Position numbers and translations under genes: made by a program. Positions 38,553 through 51,211 of a stretch of 63,500 nucleotides of DNA are shown here, piece by piece; position 1 is the first letter of the stretch; each line of letters begins with the position of its first letter. The notes beneath the pieces were generated by a model. That model did not search any database, was not told the DNA's origin, and saw only the letters and a list, made by a program, of their open reading frames with translations. The stretch comes from Tubiluchus corallicola (taxonomy: Eukaryota; Priapulida; Priapulimorpha; Priapulimorphida; Tubiluchidae), in assembly GCA_030141605.1 (NCBI GenBank), contig JAQGDQ010000101.1:64001-127500 (forward strand). Direction: 5' to 3'.

Positions 38553-39537
38553 TTAAGGCAAGTTTTAGTTTAATTTAGTCTTAATGGTTCACCAACCAAT
38601 CGAGAGTATTTTTAAGTATTAGTTTTCTCACACGTGTGTAATTTAGAGCCAAATGTAATCCACGTGTGATTAAAAACTGTTAAACCTAAATTTTAGTATT
38701 ATAAGAAATCTTTTGATAATTTTAAATTAAGATTTAATAATTAATGAATCAATCATGCCCTTGTTATTTTTTGCTATGAATTAATTCCACAAAACTTTAA
38801 TTTAACTCAGTATTACAAAAACTAACAACTGAAGTGTGGATTAGTGGTGAGTTATTAAGACTGAAATCATCTCCGAACTAAGGCGAGTCTTAATCACAAA
38901 GGGGCTTTGTCTTATAGTGGACGTGGCATTGGACTCAGAGATGTAGCAAGATGGGGACGACAGAGACAATGAGAGGGCCCAAAATTCTTCTAGAGTTCGA
39001 TGACTGTTAATTGTTAATTCCTAATCCGACATTAACAAAACAATTAACAAAAGGCTTCAAACAGCAACAAAATCGCCTAGTCAGAGATCATTTTAGCTGA
39101 CTTAAATACTACATAAAGCCCAAAAATGGTAATGTTGTTGCTATTTGGCGTTTTGTACGTGTCGTGTGGCTTAGCGGATCGATAATTTTGGGAGAAACAG
39201 TGCCGTTTCTTTAAATGTCGATTATACTATTGTGAAAACCTGTAATGCTCTGTATCTTTAATAATCTTTTTTAATTCAGGACTGAATGTTTAAGGATTGT
39301 CGTATTACGTGCAGTTAATTCATAGAAAAGAGTTATTCTGGTGCAGTATTGCAAATCAAGCTCGGGATTATTATTAGAAAAAATCGTTTATCTTTATCCC
39401 ATCACGTCGAAAAAGGAAAGTCAAAAACGCGCACAATTTGTAGTTTGCCCGTGAATTATCAAATTATCAAAACATTAAAAGGATAGGGCGCCAGAAGCTT
39501 TTTGCCTCCTGGGGCCACAGACACTTGCTACGCTACT

Positions 39538-39582
39538 GGTTGGACTTGTAACCCAAAAGTCACTAGTTTAATTCGGCCAAAT
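39538..39582 (+). repeat. Partial tRNA-derived SINE
   Basis: GGACTTGTAACCCAAAAGTC and CTAGTTTAATTCGGCC repeat the anticodon-arm and B-box blocks of the copy at 38480-38552, in the opposite orientation. Confidence 0.5.
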
Positions 39583-39953
39583 TAATTCACAAATCTAATA
39601 ACTGTAGATTTGTTCTTTCGTTAATATAGTTGTCACTTTACATACTTTACATGAGCTTTGAAAGTACAGCTCACCTATTTTTTTAAACATTTTCTACGTT
39701 ACTGGGTACTTTGTGTAGTGCCTAGACCTAAACGAAATTTGTATGCGTCACTAGAACTATAACTTTTGGCAAATTGTGCAAAAAGAAGTTTGCAAAAAAT
39801 CTGTTTTAGCTGTGGTAAAGAAATATATGGTGCTGAATCACTCCTAGTCCTCTTGTTGATAAAATTTGCAGTAGAATGATATCTGTACGTAGACGGTTCA
39901 AAATGTTATACATAAGGTGGTCCAGTCTCAACAGCAGGCTCAAACATTGTGCT

Positions 39954-40040
39954 TGGTTGTGGTGGGATTGAAATCCATTTGATTGTCAAGAGGAATCTTT
40001 TAAGATGAGATACTAGACCACAACGCTAGACGTGTCTCCG
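39954..40040 (-). repeat. tRNA-like SINE relic
   Basis: The minus strand has GTGGTCTAGTATCTCATC (A-box-like) and GGATTTCAATCCCACC (B-box-like). It lies directly beside the 5S-derived element at 40103-40220, so the two may be parts of one composite insertion. Confidence 0.4.
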
Positions 40041-40102
40041 ATGTATTCAAATTTATACGTCTTCCATCAGCGAGGTAAATACGCATAGACAATATGTTAT
40101 AT

Positions 40103-40220
40103 GAAACCGCCCAGAGAGTGTGAACCCAGCGATCACGGATTCATTCACTGGCCGGCTCAGTGTTGCTTAACTTCGACGGGTGAGCACGCGCAGTAGCCAC
40201 GCTTGGCTATGCCACTCACC
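40103..40220 (-). repeat. 5S rRNA-derived SINE, copy 1
   Basis: The minus strand reads CCGTCGAAGTTAAGCAACACTGAGCC and then AATGAATCCGTGATCGCTGGG, aligning with the internal promoter of 5S rRNA (GGAAGTTAAGCA...GGATGGGTGACCGCC). Flanking GTGAGTGGCATAGCC and GGGCGGTTTCA are shared with other copies. This is a SINE3-like repeat rather than a working 5S gene, since several promoter bases differ. Confidence 0.65.
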
Positions 40221-41557
40221 CCAGTCACTACTTGTATGGAATACTCGTTTTTTTATGTTATCACTATTGCCTGATATTCTACTCTGTTCCGCTTTTTCAA
40301 CGCTTTATGACAAATTAATAGTGCGCTGTGAGAAATTAATTATGAGTAATAATTTTAAGAACTATAATTAGTATATGGCTAGAGTAAAGTAAACACCTGT
40401 ATGTATCATTATCTTATAGAAGGTCACGAATCCCAACCTAGTCGCCCACTTTATGATCGAGTAGATTGATTACACAATTTTATTAATCTGAAAATTATGT
40501 GAGCGCCTTACAATTAACCTTATAAATATTATAAAACGAATGTATTATCCAAATGTAGGTCCTTCATAAATTACCTGGTAAAATCTTAACGCATCGTATG
40601 ATAGAACAATGTATACGTTATGAAGAACACGAACATCGAAGTATTGCAAGTACATTGAACAACGTGCGACGCTGATGATATGAAATAGATTCATTAATGA
40701 AGATTCCAAAGATTTCAGTTGATGCTTTTCTGGTGAATATCATTTTTGTGATAACGATCAATTAGAAAATTACAATTATTCTTAACCTTATGAATGACTG
40801 CAAGATGTTGTATGTAGAGGGGTCATTCCTAAGTACAAAGATCATTCCTTTCATCGATAGCACGTAGCCGTTTAAAAAGTGACGCGATATAAAACAAAAA
40901 TATTTTGTCAGCACGTTTGAAAATATAAGAGGTAGCTGTGCAAAGATGTGATAGATTTAGAGCTATGATTATTATAGTCGAGAATAGCTGGTTTAATCGA
41001 AATAAAAAAACGTTTAGACAGCTGTGAATAATTGAGTGAGTCTTTAGAGCCTTATCAACGTGTACTTGGCTGCGTTTTACATCAATGGAGCACTATTTTC
41101 TCAGTTCTGTATTTTGCTGTATTGTACATTTTCTATTCGCCAACTGGCGATGGTAAACTTGTGTTTCATGCATTAAAATTAAATATTAAAAATTGCCGTT
41201 CTTATTTAAATTTTTATCAAGTCATGCATTACAGGACTCTACCTAGCATCCACTGTGCAAGAGAAGCAACTGATGATAACGACTTATTTTCTTTTTAACT
41301 AAAAAAGCAACTTAAGCTAATGAATAAGCTGGTGAAACACATTGCTGGCCGGCAGTTTCGCGCAGAAGCAATTCTTGGTAAAGACTAGGATACTTGCTTC
41401 TTTGCATATTTTAATAATAGCGGCGATGATGATGATGACGACAAGCGCCACCGCACCGTAAGTGCTGTTAGCATCACCACCACCATCAACACCACTACTC
41501 CACTGTTACTGCCGGTGCAGCCGCTGATGCCACTGGCACACCACCACTATAGCTACC

Positions 41558-41790
41558 TCAACAGCAACAACAAAAACAACAACAGCAGCAACTGTAACAG
41601 CAACAGCAATAACACAAGCAACAACAACACCAACAACAGTAGCAACAAGAACAGCAGTACCAGCAGCAGCAGCAGCAGCAGCAACAACAACAACAACAAC
41701 AGCGGCACCAGCAGCACAACAGCAACAAAAAGAACAACAACAAAACAACAACAACAACACAAGCAAAACAACAACAACACAAAGCACAGC
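41558..41790. repeat. Mixed (CAA)n/(CAG)n trinucleotide tract
   Basis: A roughly 230-bp run of CAA and CAG triplets on the plus strand, including an uninterrupted (CAG)8-type stretch near 41665-41690. It is flanked by CAC/CAT-rich and GATGATGAT sequence from 41420. The long open frames (Asn/Ser-rich on plus, Leu/Cys/Val-rich on minus) are products of the repeat, with no splice or start context to support a gene. Confidence 0.9.
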
Positions 41791-42134
41791 AACAATGACG
41801 ACAAAAAATAGCAGGAAAACCAACCGGAAATTACGTTTAGGCAAACAACCGCAGCTCTTTTGCGATAACAGAATTGTTACCATAACGATCAATTAAGTCA
41901 ATCGTGATAAGATTGCAACTCATGATCTTTTCGTAATTGCTACAATTACTACATTACAACACAAAGAAAAATTACTTGATAACCAGTTCAATGTCAGGCG
42001 GATAATTTCTATTTTAATGTTGCATTGTAAAAATCTCAAGCAAAGAACAGGAGATGATAATTAAGCTGACATTAATTCAGAATCATTCAGCATGTCAGCA
42101 ACTCTCATAATTTCTTATCTATATACAGGGTATA

Positions 42135-42340
42135 CAGGCTGTTCCAAAAGAAAGAGTGCAATTGAAATACCAAAAATGCTGAACTATACTTATCAAGTCG
42201 CAAAGAAATGTATGTGAGTGTTAAATCATTTAGCAAGAGATTATACTGTAATAATATGAGCCTTTTGTTAAATTTTGTGCGGTGCAATGTTGGTATGTTT
42301 ATGGCATTTGTTAGTGCAATATTTCTTTTGAAGCGCCCTG
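42135..42340. mobile_element. Tc1/mariner-type MITE, 206 bp
   Basis: The ends CAGGCTGTTCCAAAAGAAA and, inverted, CAGGGCGCTTCAAAAGAAA form imperfect terminal repeats, flanked on each side by TA, the Tc1/mariner target duplication. There is no coding capacity, so it would depend on a transposase elsewhere. Confidence 0.6.
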
Positions 42341-43244
42341 TATTACCGGACTAAAAACAAAAGTTCCGTTCCGTGAATGTATAGAAATTCAGATGTTGCT
42401 TTCTACCATCTGCAACTTAAAAAATTGTAGCAATGTAAGTTTTGAGACCTTGTGTTTTTTAGTTTGGGCACACATGAAGCTGGAATCCAGCACTCGACCA
42501 CAGGACCTGCTACTAATGATGAATGATTGTGGCGGTACCGAAATCTTTCTATTTGTCAATTATGTGATATCTTATGATAAGACGGAGCCAGCTAAGATCT
42601 CATGTTATATACACAAGCACTAGATATACTGTCACTACCTAAAACAATACTTATAATCTATCATAGGCTCTATTTAAATAATAGTATATGTTTTGTATAT
42701 TATAGAAATCAAAGTGCTCCCTGTATGTTGCAGGTGTACTTACATATTGTTAAGCGTACATTCACTGCAGTGTGAACAAAAGAATCTGCTTTTTGGCAAA
42801 TGTCGATTTACAAAGATACCGTTTATAGAAAAAACGTGCTTCATACCACAAATGTGAACGCACCATTAGAAAGTAAAGCATTGCAATTACCATGATTACC
42901 GTAATTACTTGAAATTTTTTGGCGTTCCTACGATCCAACAAAACGTGGTGAACACGATAAAAATGTAATAAGCCCAATGGTGCTTTAATACATTAAAAAA
43001 CAAAAATAACACATAGAAAAGAAACTAGTTTTATTGTTTCCATTGTATCAATAAGAAGATATTCACCATTGTTAAAACACCTGTGACTGTCCGTGTTTGC
43101 ATTCTTTTATGAGGATATTTTGCTGGGTTTGCCCCTAACAAGATCCTCTATTCGAGTCATCATCCTCACCAGACGTCACTTTCACTCTCTGAGTAACACA
43201 GCCGGGGGCATGCATATAATCTGCACCCATGCACCTTCCGAATG

Positions 43245-43251
43245 TATAAAA
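43245..43251 (+). promoter_or_regulatory. TATA box of a candidate secreted-protein gene
   Basis: TATAAAA about 120 bp upstream of the ATG at 43365. A start site about 30 bp downstream would give a 5' UTR near 90 nt. It is meaningful only if the exon at 43365-43413 is real. Confidence 0.35.
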
Positions 43252-43364
43252 TATAGGTTAGCAGTTGTAGCCAGTCGAATAGCGTTTACCCAAGGACAGA
43301 GAGACGGGGAGGCAGATTTGATATTGTACTGGTATCGTGGCGGTAACAATCAGTGTGTTTCATC

Positions 43365-43413
43365 ATGGGTACAAAGCAAGTGCTGGTTGTGCTACTGGTG
43401 GCTTGTAGCTCAG
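43365..43413 (+). CDS. Candidate first exon encoding a signal peptide
   Basis: ATG opens MGTKQVLVVLLVACSS, a short positive N-terminus followed by a hydrophobic core. It is cut by a good donor (TCAG/GTAATA) in phase 1, the phase usual for signal-peptide exons. The upstream TATA box supports a transcription start. I could not identify downstream exons, so the product is unknown. Chance remains possible. Confidence 0.35.
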
Positions 43414-44743
43414 GTAATAACAATAATCAGATGTTTTCTTATCGGAGTTTTAATTAACATACATGGTAATTAGAAGGATGCTGACAGCTTCAACGAACGA
43501 GGCCGTACTGGTGAAGTAATTAGGATGAAGATGAGGATGCTATGCGCAGCTTCCGGAGATAATTCAGTGATGATTGGGATAAGTAGAACAGTTTTCTGCA
43601 TTGCATCTTTAACTTGAGTCCTGATTATCTTGAACTTTGGTAGCTTGAGTATCTGTTTTAACTAGGTCTCTGCATATTTTAGCTTATGTGAGTACAGGGG
43701 CAACTTGTTTTTAGGCACCAAAAATATTTAACAGTAATATAATATAATGTAACGTGACGTAATTTTTTATAATTTATAATTATCATACCTGTTTAATTAA
43801 AAAAAATATTCACCAAATCTCATGCATATTTAGCATCGTAACCCTTTACAGAACTCTACTGTTTTATTTGGTCTGAATACAAGAAATGTATTTACAACGG
43901 TGGGGACTGGGAGACTAGTATGGGGGCATATGACATTCAATGTAAGTGTATTTCGATGTGAATTTCGTTTAATGCTAATTGAAGATTTATTAAAAAGCGC
44001 AGGTAACGAAAAGGTGCTAAAATGCACTTTCTATAATTTCTATAATTGCAATTTTTATTTCGCTTTGTTTGAATGCTATTTAAAAAATGGCTTTCTTAAG
44101 TACGACTATAGATCCTTTTGCGTTAGTCTAGTAAATTATGTTACGAATGTTGCTAATAATGGTGCCCCACTAATTATGGGCAGTGTCTTGCTACATTAAA
44201 GATGCCGTACGACTTCTTCGGTGTGAATAACTTTGTTGAGCGCTGACTATGAATGTCTACGTCCTGCTGTAAAGACCATTATTTCACTTCAAAAGCTTTG
44301 TGATAATGTACCAGAAAGAAAACACATTTGGCATTACTGCAAAACAGCCATACAAACAGTTAATTTGACATCTGCAACCAATGCACGTTGTGTACAAGCT
44401 TTGTCAGTGGCATGTTGATATGTTCAATGTCCCTGAAAAAACTAGACTAATGTCTTTTCACAAAGAAATACAGAAAGCCAAGAAAAACACCAGTAATGTG
44501 TCAGCAGACCGTCCAACGCTGTTTTGTGTGCAGACACTGCAAGTCGGACCCAGCACTCAACGGCAGGGCCAACTTGTTATGTTGGCGGTTGTGGCAGAAC
44601 CCGGCCATAATCCTCTAAGATGAAACACTCAACCAGCCCATGTGTTTCTGTTCACGTTCCGGTATGTATCGCTCCTCCTTGGATGTGTAAAAATACCAAG
44701 TCGAGGCATTCTGATAAATAAAACTGATAAAAAGCAATATTCA

Positions 44744-44836
44744 TGGCGGCTCAATACGCATCCATTTACTAACCAAGCATTGCTTAACTTCGATCGGTAA
44801 GCACACCCCGCGATCACTCAGCTATTCCCCTCACCG
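44744..44836 (-). repeat. 5S rRNA-derived SINE, copy 2
   Basis: The minus strand has TACCGATCGAAGTTAAGCA, then TTGGTTAGTAAATGGATGCG, close to the 5S block (AAGTTAAGCA...GGTTAGTACTTGGATGGG). The upstream GGTGAGGGGAATAGC matches copy 1 at 40.2 kb. Confidence 0.65.
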
Positions 44837-45015
44837 TGAGAATGGCTAGCTATGTAGGCTAACTATTATTCTTGCTAGCAATTATTCTTACTGTGCATTA
44901 AAAGAATACCAAGGGATATGAGATGCAATTTTGATGTATCGCACGATAACTACCTAATAGTTTTGCTCAGCGAGTTTTCTTGTTATTTATAATTGTTGTT
45001 GTTGTAACCTGTATT

Positions 45016-45152
45016 TTATTTTTGTTTGGGAACAGATGTTACTTGGAATAAGTTGTTTTTATGGAGCATTTGTTTAGCCCAGACACTCGTTGTAACTTTT
45101 ATGTAATGTATTTGCAGTTGACAAATATCAATAAATATCTAATGTAATGTAA
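45016..45152 (+). repeat. Probable 3' end of a retroelement with AATGT tail
   Basis: Unique-looking sequence ends in CAATAAATATCTAATGTAATGTAATC. A poly(A)-like signal followed by a short simple repeat is typical of truncated LINE or SINE 3' ends. No reverse transcriptase frame is adjacent. Confidence 0.35.
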
Positions 45153-46863
45153 TCTGGGCCTGAAACCTCTGTGAGAGGAGTTTGCCACCACATAGGACTG
45201 ATACCTGTTAAGCGTTAGTTTTACTTAATTAATTAACTAATTGCAGTTCATTACAAATAGTTTTAAGAAACTACTTGTATTTCAAAAGCTTTCACTTCAA
45301 TGAGCTTAAATAAGTGTAACTCGCTACTTATCCTGAGGACACTTTACTGTTACGTTTTCTTGCTAATCGCTCTATTGTTGCTGGTTATTTTACCTGAGTG
45401 TAGAATTACACGCATAACTTTCATTGTAATAAGGCGGCTTGAGAGCGAAAGTCGTTATGAAGTAACGTTTGACTCGCAGCGCAAGTGACATAATTCTTAG
45501 CTTTTGTTACTAATACTGTACTTGTATGCCTTTGATTTTTTTGTGGTTGAGGACTTCATGAAATGTGGTGGAACATTCAGCAATCAAGAGCATGATTTCT
45601 AGTATATTTCTGGATAAGGCAAGTCCTTTAATGCTGGTGCAAAAAAAGCATAAAATTGGGGTACGAACAGTTGTTATCGTTTCGTAAACGGAAACAGAAA
45701 TATCTCAAAATTCATCATATCTCTATTCGATCACGCTTCATATTAGGCTGCATGTAACCGTTCATAACGTTATTATTTCTAAAATAAACTTAATTTCATG
45801 GAACATTTAACTTTTGCTTTTTCTGCCTAATTGACTTTTAGTGTGGTGTTATTTAGGCCGCCAACTTTCACCCACAAAACCGCTGCCTAATTGCACGTTT
45901 TCATTATAGCAAATTAGTCCACAGGAACTGATAGATAGGTCACATCACTGCAATTATTACTGCTACGCGAAAAGTTAAAAAAGATAGTAAACGAATTTTC
46001 TGTTAATATAGATAAATTATACAGTAATAAATATAGAGTGAACTGGTAACATTGTTAATGTTACAGGCACGAATTTGAAGCTGTCTTATAGTTAATGAGG
46101 TCAACACTCTGGACAACACCTATCCCAAGAATTTTGGACCTTGGCTCAAAAAACATACCCGAAGCTTTTGGGCAATTCTTCTAAATCATAAATACCTTGG
46201 AATTTATAAGTGGGAATATTTTTAAGTCAGTATCTTTGGTTACACTGGAGAGACTGCTATTACGGTTTAATAAACAGGTTTTAGATACATGTTGTCCTTC
46301 GCTTGTTGCCCTGACTCCCGCTAAGTTAAGACGTTATCTTTATTAAATCACGCGTAAAATTAATAGTTAGACTTAACCGCTAGCTCAAAAGATGCGTGAG
46401 CCACATATACATAAGGCTGCGGCACATATGTATGGCGACCAGAAAGAACAAAGTTAAAATAAGAGCACCGTCCCCCTTTTGAAGCCCTTAGTCACAAAAG
46501 GATGACTTCGTTTCATTATTGCTTGTATCACCAATAACAAAAATCTAGTCTCGTCCAGAAACTTACAAGAAATCATGCATCATTGCTTGTTCCACCACAC
46601 TTCCATCTTTGTAGAGCGACATTTTTTTGAAAATAGCCAAATTTTAGATTTGTTGTAATTTCAGATCTGAGGACTGAAACAAAAACGTGTCTTTAAATTT
46701 GAATTAAAAGTTTCGACTTTCGTTTGAAAATATTAGTCTTCTAAATATAGCTTTTGAAACCTGTTTTTTGTGTGGAAAGCCGTTTATTTTATAAATGTAA
46801 TAATTATTATAGCCGTAAATTCGAATTTGGATCCGAAGGAAGTGCGATTCCTACAGCATAGTC

Positions 46864-46910
46864 CGTTGTTGTTGTTGTTGTTGTTGTTGTTGTTGCTGTT
46901 GTTGTTGTTG
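46864..46910. repeat. (GTT)n microsatellite
   Basis: About 16 GTT units with one GCT interruption. Simple repeat; the poly-Leu and poly-Thr frames across it are artefacts. Confidence 0.95.
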
Positions 46911-48774
46911 CAGCTGCTCTTGTTGTTAGCATTGTTGGTGTGTTGTTTAATTTATTTTTCAAGGTTATCATACGCCAGATTTTTCGTCGTAGGAGGATCA
47001 AATTTTGCATGAAAATACTATATAAGGACTATTAGGCAAAAAGTAACAGAACCCGATTCTGCACTTTCCCAATACAGCCCTCAAATATGCCCATTAAATG
47101 GGTCACGCTCGTTAAATGGTTCTGATCAATGTTACGTTGTTGTAATTGCTCTCACTCCAATGTAAAAATTGATCTGCTGAAACAATGCGTATTACGAAAA
47201 ACGGATTCTGTGGCAATAGTAAACACTTTCTATAATTTTTTATAGAAACCATTAACTTTACATGAGATGAGCAAGTAGGTCTTGCCGAATCCTCGTGCAT
47301 TAGTGCTTCCATTCTAGTTAAGTTTGTCCGAGTTTGGTGTTTAAGTCAGATGTAGTTACCATAGCAACAACATGCATCGTATTGTCCAGCTGCCCAGAAT
47401 AAAACTCGAAGCATTACTTATGTTTGGTTTTTGATCACCTTTCCTTCCAAAACAAAAAACATGACATACACAAAAATAAAATAAAAATACCTCTTCGGAA
47501 GGTTGGTGCGGCCCTGACCTGGGAATCCATGGTGGCTTGACTATGATCGTAACAAAGCAGTGTTCCTTCAGCAGCCCGCCACTGCAAGCGCACGTGACCT
47601 CCGACCTCATTAGAAGATCCGCCACATAGCGACTAGAATTGTCTCATTCAAGACACCTGGGGGATCTTAATTTTAATGCCGCAAATTAGAGCTAAACCAG
47701 ACAACACTGTCCGGCCCAAGCAGGTATCCGAATGGGTCTCTATAGGAACCGAATTGACTCATTGACTACAAAAGCAAATTACTTTTGATTAACTTTGTGT
47801 CAGAAAGTGATATTTTAAGCACTTCAAATGCAATCCTGATTTTGCTGTTCAAATTCTTCGTCCATTTGCTAAATAATGTTTCAAACCAGAGTTACTATAG
47901 TTTTGTGTTCCAATATTTTTTTTTACTTTTTAAATTTATGGTAAGAACGCTTTTCCAAAATTTCTTTCTAAAGTATATTTACGTAGTCACTGTTTTACCG
48001 GCATCCAAAAACTGAAAACACCAAAAAGTTGACATTTTTAAAATCTTACACATACAGTAACTGCACACCAACTTTACTTAAAAAATGTTCAGATATTTTT
48101 TCAAGTTGCAAAATGGATAAGTGCCTACAAAGATAGAAGTTAAGCGCTCTTAAAATACGAGCATCCTATAACTAAAAGAAAAGAACGGTATTGACACAAA
48201 ATGCTAATATAAAATCCACGCAGGCAGCTGTACCATAAAAGGCGACATAAAAATGGCACCTTTGTCGGGTTTAATGCACAAGACAATTGCACATATCAGC
48301 CTCAAACGTTTCAAAACCGCATACCTTCGCGCACTTTTATTTCACTTGCTTCGTAGAAAGCACATTCGAATAACAATTCCCTCAAACTTAGTGAAAGTAA
48401 ACTGCACACGCGTCTTCGTGGAAAGTGTAATATTTCTGATTTATAGTCACACAAAACGCAGTTTATAACATTTAGTTGCATTTCATCAGTCGATCGCTAT
48501 GTTACCTATTTACCATTTTTGTCTTTTCGGTTCATGTAGCTGACAGACCCAAGACAGAGTGAAATAGTTAGAAAAATCTTACATTTGTACTCCAAAACAC
48601 AACAAATCAGGATGTCTTATCATTTTTTATTCAGTTGGATAAAATGATTTTTTTCTGGTGTGTGTACACATCCGCCTACCAAACACTCTTGTACATTCTC
48701 CTTAAAAAACCAAAAGGCCAGAGGCAGCTTAGCAGTAGAAACTGCCCAGAAACGATTTTCCTGGAAGATACTTA

Positions 48775-48813
48775 TTCATTTGGCGACCAGACTCATCATT
48801 GCTTAACTTCAGC
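48775..48813 (-). repeat. 5S-derived SINE fragment, copy 3
   Basis: The minus strand CTGAAGTTAAGCAATGATGA with the following GTCTGGTCGCC and AAATGAAT repeats the core of copies 1 and 2. It is short and diverged. Confidence 0.45.
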
Positions 48814-49299
48814 TTTTAAACAAATTTCGGCTGTCGAGTTATTGTCAGCTTGTCGGAATTACGCAAACATCCTCAGATTTTTCATATTTCTCTTTTGTGA
48901 TACTACGATATTGTCGTAGGTCAAATATACTTAGTAAAAGCATACAACATAAACCATATGTGGTGCGTTTTACAAGCAGTTGGATGGCGTATAACCTTGG
49001 ATGCAACAGCCCTTAACAGATACGTTTTTAATGATGCAAGTGGTACGTACTGCCAAGTACCGCCCGCTAGTTACAAATTCTGCAAGAATACCAACCAGCT
49101 ATTACAATACTGGCGAAACTACAGCGTATATTGAACAGAATGTTGATGAAACGAAACTTGTCTGAGTAAATAGAGCTTCATAGCTAAAATTGATATGCAA
49201 GTTGAAACAGTGGCATTAGATGAATTTCTGTATACGTTATTTAAGGTATAATTGTACTTAAAGTAATGTAAGATATTTATGTATGATGGTAGACACTCG

Positions 49300-49645
49300 C
49301 AACTAATTAAATATTGATACCGAACTTGACTTTAAATTTACAATAATTAGCTAATTACCCACGGAAATTTCATGCTCAAAATTAATCGAAATTATAAAAA
49401 CTAATCTAATTCATTAGAATCACTCTAGTGTGATCAGTCTAAAGTTCGAAATAAAAAATATGGTTCCTATAAGTCAACTATATATATATATATATAAGAG
49501 ATGAACTTTGCACTGCTTTGGTTAATGGTGAATACGGCGGTCTATAGTAAGAAAAACGTCCTTGGTTCAAATTCGGCTATCTTCCAACTTTTCACATTTC
49601 CTGCCTTTCAAGCCTGATATCTAAATTTACTTAAGTTGGGGTTTC
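49300..49645. repeat. tRNA-derived SINE pair in inverted orientation
   Basis: The plus-strand copy has an A-box-like TGGTTAATGGTGAA (49519), B-box GGTTCAAATTCGG (49563) and tail CAACTTTTCACATTTCCTGCC continuing to about 49640. A minus-strand tail (AACTAATTAAATATTGATAC) at 49302-49345 faces it. The arrangement and tail match the pair in BECN1 intron 4. Confidence 0.65.
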
Positions 49646-51046
49646 TGCGATCATTAATAATAATCTTGGCAATAAGATTATAATATTTAATTATACTTTA
49701 CAGTTTTGTATTAGGCGGTTATGTGCAAAGCCGCATAGTAGTTGACAATTTACTGGCACGTATGCTAATGCTGTCATTCTGATTTAAGCATATTTAATTA
49801 ATTTTGAATGACCCAAAATGATGCTCGCGTTGAAAAGAAACCTGTTGTTGACATATATAGTGAGAAATTGTAGTTTATAGATCTAGCAAATGCAAGTCAG
49901 CAAAGACGCACATTTTCTGCATTAACTTCAAAGAAGGAAAGCCTATAAATTTCCATCGCTGCTCCTGCTCCACTTTGCCACGCCCAATTAGACAGGTATT
50001 TTACCTGCACACAACGATCTCCATTATCTGCGCTGCTCTGGTGGCAAAAGTAATAGAGAGTTTACAAGACGGTTAAAAATGAAAGTTAATTTGAGAAAGT
50101 GTGCAATTTTATTAATGACATGATACATTGGTGCATCACATGAGCGCAACTTATAGCGGCTAACCCATTTTTCTACCGTGTGACGAAAGACCTCGCCCCG
50201 TGTGAAGAAATTTACAACATGACACTTATGGCTCCAATTTTTTTCAACGTTTAACTGCAAATGATGCAGAATCGTGTACCACCCGAGGGAGTGGACGACC
50301 CTGTCAAGATGCAGACCAGTCACAAGCTTTATCTGACTCTGACCATGACACCATAAAATACCTGCTTCCTAAAACTGCAATTTAACAAGCGCATATTTTG
50401 ACTAAAAGGCATTTAACGAGATTACCAGCTTTTATCACGAAAATAGTGTAATTCACTAAATTGGACAGGCATACGCGCCAATCTGCATTACCATCTCTAT
50501 TATTAGCGAGCGGAGAGGCCTCACTATAATAAAATTGTTCCTCTTCCAAAGCAAACGTTTAAATCTGCTTGTATTGTGTCATCTAATTCTATGTAGAATA
50601 CAAACAAGGTCTTGTCGCTCTTAAACTACACAAGTTTTGTTATTGCGTGGTTTTATAAACAGGCCTATATTGCACCAATTTTTACATTATTGATACGCGA
50701 AATTACAAGTTTTCATTTTAACTATTGGAAACTTGAATGTTTTGTCATTCTTGATGTCATATGTACGATGTTACTTAAATTTACCTAAAAATAATAATTC
50801 TTAATCCCTTATCAAATGAACAGCAAAAATAGTATATAGACAACTATTTCATTTTGCAATGCAGCAAAACACTTTTTGTACAAAAAAGTCGCAACAGTGC
50901 ACAGTTCATGCATTTTATTTGCAAAATTAATGAATATGCTGTGAGGAATAACTTATCACTATGACTTTGACACAAGTAAGGTCATCTTAGACCACAGACC
51001 TACTCGTTATTAATTAAAGGTTTAGATGGTATATTAGGTTTTAACA

Positions 51047-51211
<165 letters not shown>

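Noticed and set aside
40103-40220. Functional 5S rRNA gene
   Set aside because: Only the internal-promoter region is recognisable, with several changed bases and non-5S flanks shared between copies.
41506-41892. Long Val/Ala/Cys/Leu-rich and Asn/Ser-rich frames on both strands
   Set aside because: Produced by the CAA/CAG repeat; every frame on both strands is open because of the triplet repeat.
48635-48919. 94-codon plus-strand frame
   Set aside because: It runs through the 5S-derived repeat fragment in antisense, so it is unlikely to be a gene.
50024-50323. 99-codon minus-strand frame as a coding exon
   Set aside because: It is open and has some protein-like composition, but I find no family match, splice context or promoter; left unannotated.
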